Source: Bacilli bacterium (lineage in GTDB: Bacteria > Bacillota_I > Bacilli_A > RF39 > UBA660). Taken from it: a stretch of DNA of 64,000 bases. Each line of letters starts with the position of its first letter. Position 1 is the first letter of the stretch. The notes under the pieces are model-generated. The model was not told where the DNA came from, made no database searches, and saw only the letters and a program-made list of their open reading frames with translations. Shown here piece by piece: positions 62,044 to 64,000 of the stretch. The translations under genes and the position numbers were made by a program. The DNA lies in contig CAAGEE010000009.1 in NCBI GenBank assembly GCA_900768815.1, positions 19,230-83,229 on the forward strand. The letters run 5' to 3'.

Positions 62044-62561
62044 TGCCCATAATTGTAACTAAAGAAAATATTGTAGATTTAGATGTTGACATAATAGTAA
62101 ATGCTGCCAGACCATCTCTATTAGGAGGGTCTGGTGTTGATGGAGCAATCCATAAGAAAGCTGGACCTGAATTATTAGAAGAATGTCGTAAATTAAACGG
62201 TTGTAAAACTGGTGAAGCAAAAATGACTAATGGTTATAATTGCAAAGCCAAAAAAATAATTCATACAGTAGGTCCCATCTATCTAGGTGGCAATAATAAT
62301 GAGGGGAACCTATTAAGTTCCTGTTACAAAAATAGTCTTTTACTAGCCCAAAAATATCTAAAAGAAAATAACTTAGAAAAAGTATCAATTGCTTTTCCTT
62401 GTATAAGTACTGGTATCTATCATTACCCTAAAGAAAAAGCTATGAAGATTGCTATAAGTACAGTAAAAGAATATCTACCTGAAAACATTGATGTTATATT
62501 TTCTTGTTTTACCGAAAAAGACTATGAATTATATTCAAAAGCACTAAGTAAGAAAAATTAA
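62043..62561 (+). CDS. Macro-domain protein (ADP-ribose-binding/hydrolase family)
   Basis: The 172-residue protein is a stand-alone macro domain. The ligand-binding motifs IVNAARPSLLGGSGVDGAIH and CISTGIYHYP are intact, and IIHTVGPIY lies between. It resembles MacroD/YmdB enzymes, which remove ADP-ribose or deacetylate O-acetyl-ADP-ribose. Catalytic activity is likely but the natural substrate is unknown. It is translationally coupled to the small membrane protein before it. Confidence 0.92.
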   Translation: MPIIVTKENIVDLDVDIIVNAARPSLLGGSGVDGAIHKKAGPELLEECRKLNGCKTGEAKMTNGYNCKAKKIIHTVGPIYLGGNNNEGNLLSSCYKNSLLLAQKYLKENNLEKVSIAFPCISTGIYHYPKEKAMKIAISTVKEYLPENIDVIFSCFTEKDYELYSKALSKKN

Positions 62562-62577
62562 TTTCTTACTTTTTTTA
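62546..62577 (+). terminator. Terminator of the macro-domain operon
   Basis: AAGTAAGAAA pairs with TTTCTTACTT around a short loop, followed by a T-run; the left arm is in the last codons. Confidence 0.85.
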
Positions 62578-62624
62578 AACTATTTTTTCTCTTTACATAA
62601 ACTATATATGAAAGGAAAAATATC

Positions 62625-63098
62625 ATGAATTATTATTCAAATAATTATAATAATCCCTATAATTATTATAATTCAAACTATCATAACCCAAATAACTATC
62701 GCAGCAATACTATCCCAACCGATCTAGGTCCAACACCTAGTACTATAAATCTAACAAAACGTACTTTAGAAAATCCAAACTATAGAACAACTCTTTGGAC
62801 TGGTAATAATCTTCAACTAACTCTAATGAGTATTCCACAAAAAGAAAGTGTTGGTCTAGAAGTTCATCCTAACATAGATCAATTTATAAAACTAGAAGAA
62901 GGAAATGCCCTAGTTGAATTAGGAACTTCAAAAAATGATTTATCTTTTAAAAAAGAAGTAAATTCTAACTATGCTATTTTAATACCAGCTGGTACTTATC
63001 ATAACATCACTAATATTGGAAATACTCCATTAAAATTGTATTCAATATACGCACCCCAAAATCATCCAAAAGGAACCATAAATATTACTAAACCATAA
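62625..63098 (+). CDS. Cupin-domain protein with Asn/Tyr-rich head
   Basis: The 157-residue protein has an N-terminal stretch of about 28 residues made almost only of Asn, Tyr and Ser, then a cupin barrel with LEVHPNIDQFIKLEEG and IPAGTYHNITNIG, whose histidines and glutamate-like positions would hold a metal. Such small cupins are often isomerases, sensors or spore/stress proteins. GAAAGGAA precedes the ATG. The N/Y-rich head may mediate assembly. Confidence 0.82.
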   Translation: MNYYSNNYNNPYNYYNSNYHNPNNYRSNTIPTDLGPTPSTINLTKRTLENPNYRTTLWTGNNLQLTLMSIPQKESVGLEVHPNIDQFIKLEEGNALVELGTSKNDLSFKKEVNSNYAILIPAGTYHNITNIGNTPLKLYSIYAPQNHPKGTINITKP

Positions 63099-63123
63099 AC
63101 TCAACCTCATGTTGAGTTTTTTT
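63097..63123 (+). terminator. Terminator of the cupin gene
   Basis: AAACTCAAC pairs with GTTGAGTTT around 5 bases, then TTTT. Confidence 0.88.
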
Positions 63124-63137
63124 CAACTCCAAGTTTA

Positions 63138-63166
63138 TTGAAAAAATATATTCTTTCTAATATACT
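63138..63166 (+). promoter_or_regulatory. Promoter of the thioredoxin-like gene
   Basis: TTGAAA and TATACT are 17 bases apart. Confidence 0.7.
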
Positions 63167-63203
63167 TGAAGAGTAAATTAAAATGAAAAAGGAGAAGTAA
63201 AAT

Positions 63204-63839
63204 ATGAAGAAAAATAGTTTATTAATAATAGCTTTAGTAGCCGTAGTTATTTTAGGAGTATTCTGTTTCTATCCTAAAAACAGTGAAAAAGAGAATAATA
63301 ATAAGGATAACAAATTAACAGATAGTGAAAAATTCGCTAAAGAATATAAGCTGAAAGATAAAGATGGAAAAGCCCTAGATAATGTTTTTGTTTATCGTAA
63401 TCCAGAACAAATTATTAACATTTTAGAAAAAGGAACAGGAATTGTTTACTTAGGTTTTCCAGAATGTCCGTGGTGTACAGCCTATATCCCATACCTAAAT
63501 GAAATTGCTAAGGAAAAGAAAGTTGAAAAAATTTATTATTTAAATATTTTAGAAGAACGTAAAAATAATACAGATGCTTACAAAAAAATTACCGAAATAT
63601 TATCTGACTACTTACAAAATGACGAAGAGGGTAATAAAAGATTATATGTACCTGCTGTAATTGCTGTAAAAGATGGAAAGATAGTAGGTTTTGATGATGA
63701 AACTGCTTGGGATACAAAGAACTATGAAAAACCAGCTGACTACTGGGCAAATGAAGATTTAGAAGGACTAAAGAATAAACTAAGATGCATGATGCAAGAT
63801 TGTAAAAAAGATATTTGTACATCAACTTGCAATAAATAA
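63204..63839 (+). CDS. Membrane-tethered thioredoxin-fold protein with CPWC motif
   Basis: The 211-residue protein has an N-terminal anchor (about 5-23), a charged linker and a thioredoxin-like domain with FPECPWCTAY as active site and VPAVIAVKDGKIVG as the cis-proline loop. Outside the cell it may reduce or form disulfides. The end is cysteine-rich (CMMQDCKKDICTSTC), which is unusual and might bind metal or form a disulfide relay. AAAAGGAG precedes the ATG. Confidence 0.82.
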   Translation: MKKNSLLIIALVAVVILGVFCFYPKNSEKENNNKDNKLTDSEKFAKEYKLKDKDGKALDNVFVYRNPEQIINILEKGTGIVYLGFPECPWCTAYIPYLNEIAKEKKVEKIYYLNILEERKNNTDAYKKITEILSDYLQNDEEGNKRLYVPAVIAVKDGKIVGFDDETAWDTKNYEKPADYWANEDLEGLKNKLRCMMQDCKKDICTSTCNK

Positions 63840-63891
63840 TAAATAAATGTAATAAAAAGGTAAAGGTAAAGTAAAAATACTTTGAAGTGAT

Positions 63892-63938
63892 AAAATAAAA
63901 GTAGACACATAAAAAAGATGTGCTCTACTTTTATTTTT
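63892..63938 (+). terminator. Long hairpin with T-run
   Basis: Positions 63892-63910 pair with 63918-63937 with one bulged C, giving about 19 base pairs, ending in TTTTATTTTT. It can terminate the thioredoxin-like gene. It also shields the downstream transposase-like gene from read-through. Confidence 0.8.
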
Positions 63939-63968
63939 GATATAATTTAATAAAGGAGATGGTGAATA

Positions 63969-64000
63969 TGGGAAGACCAAAGGGAATTTCTACCCCCAAA
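63969..64000 (+). CDS. Start of a transposase-like (IS3 OrfA) gene, partial
   Basis: Only eleven residues are inside the window (MGRPKGISTPK). AAAGGAGATGGTG precedes the ATG. The RPKG-type start is common in helix-turn-helix OrfA proteins of IS3 elements but occurs elsewhere, so the call rests mostly on the IS-like end upstream. Confidence 0.45.

Larger units (their letters stand above)
63883..64000 (+). mobile_element. Left part of a probable IS3-family element, cut by the window edge
   Basis: TGAAGTGATAAAATAAAAGT at 63883, continuing AGACAC, resembles IS3-type ends and the orphan copy at position 51. A promoter-like TGATATAAT and AAAGGAG lead to a start codon at 63969 for a protein beginning MGRPKG, as in many IS3 OrfA proteins. 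The element continues past the window. The short sequence keeps confidence modest. Confidence 0.45.

Overview
The window is AT-rich, densely coded, low-GC Gram-positive-type DNA. Strong AGGAGG-like ribosome binding sites, pcrA and ligA close to a gatCAB operon, sortase-anchored surface proteins, LytR-CpsA-Psr and PASTA proteins and an LtaS-like synthase all point to a Firmicute. By inference it is one of the uncultured gut Bacilli near the Erysipelotrichia/RF39/Mollicutes branch; no marker gene here settles the taxon. Trp is TGG and TGA is a stop, so the standard bacterial code applies, but TGA ends only three genes, all at start/stop overlaps.

Layout. 1-260: an orphan IS3-like end and a terminator. 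0.26-5.0 kb: an orphan ABC substrate-binding protein, a YfcE-type phosphodiesterase, and a three-gene surface operon (thioester/SpaA adhesin, sortase, membrane protein). 5.0-14.5 kb: housekeeping genes (pcrA, nucleotidyltransferase, ligA, an OB-fold membrane protein, gatCAB). 14.5-17.9 kb: a three-gene operon with a sensor carrying a degenerate GGDEF domain and a YihY/BrkB protein. 17,969-21,854: an apparently complete 3.87-kb transposon with 18-bp perfect terminal inverted repeats and 6-bp target duplications. It carries an IS4/IS1634-type transposase and passenger genes on both sides.

21.9-33 kb: wall and envelope genes (LtaS-like synthase, LCP-PASTA fusion, large glucosaminidase with Ig-like repeats, PASTA-only protein), with a candidate small RNA near 30.8 kb. 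33-48.6 kb: a polysaccharide locus with a Wzy/ligase-like protein, glycosyltransferases, decayed pssA and gtrA remnants, and then one long operon. That operon holds a TagGH-like exporter, a three-enzyme UDP-L-amino-sugar pathway (L-QuiNAc or L-FucNAc), more glycosyltransferases and an FrhB/pyruvyltransferase gene broken by one amber codon. 48.7-51.7 kb: two acyltransferases and an SGNH hydrolase, probably polysaccharide O-acylation. 51.8-57.6 kb: a lipid kinase, YfhO and a protease-like protein lacking its metal-binding motif.

57.6-59.4 kb: an LPxTG pilin-like protein whose promoter and Shine-Dalgarno lead to an ATG followed by twelve AGAC repeats. One unit fewer, or two more, would join that start to the pilin frame, which makes it a candidate phase-variation switch and currently OFF from that start. 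59.4-61.6 kb: an SmtB-type zinc repressor and metal-exporting P-type ATPase. 61.8-63.8 kb: a macro-domain protein, a cupin and a membrane-tethered thioredoxin-like protein. The right edge enters what looks like an IS3-family element.

The observations most worth following are the passenger-carrying transposon, the tetranucleotide switch before the pilin, the thioester-adhesin/sortase operon with its odd sortase, and the amber codon in the polysaccharide locus.
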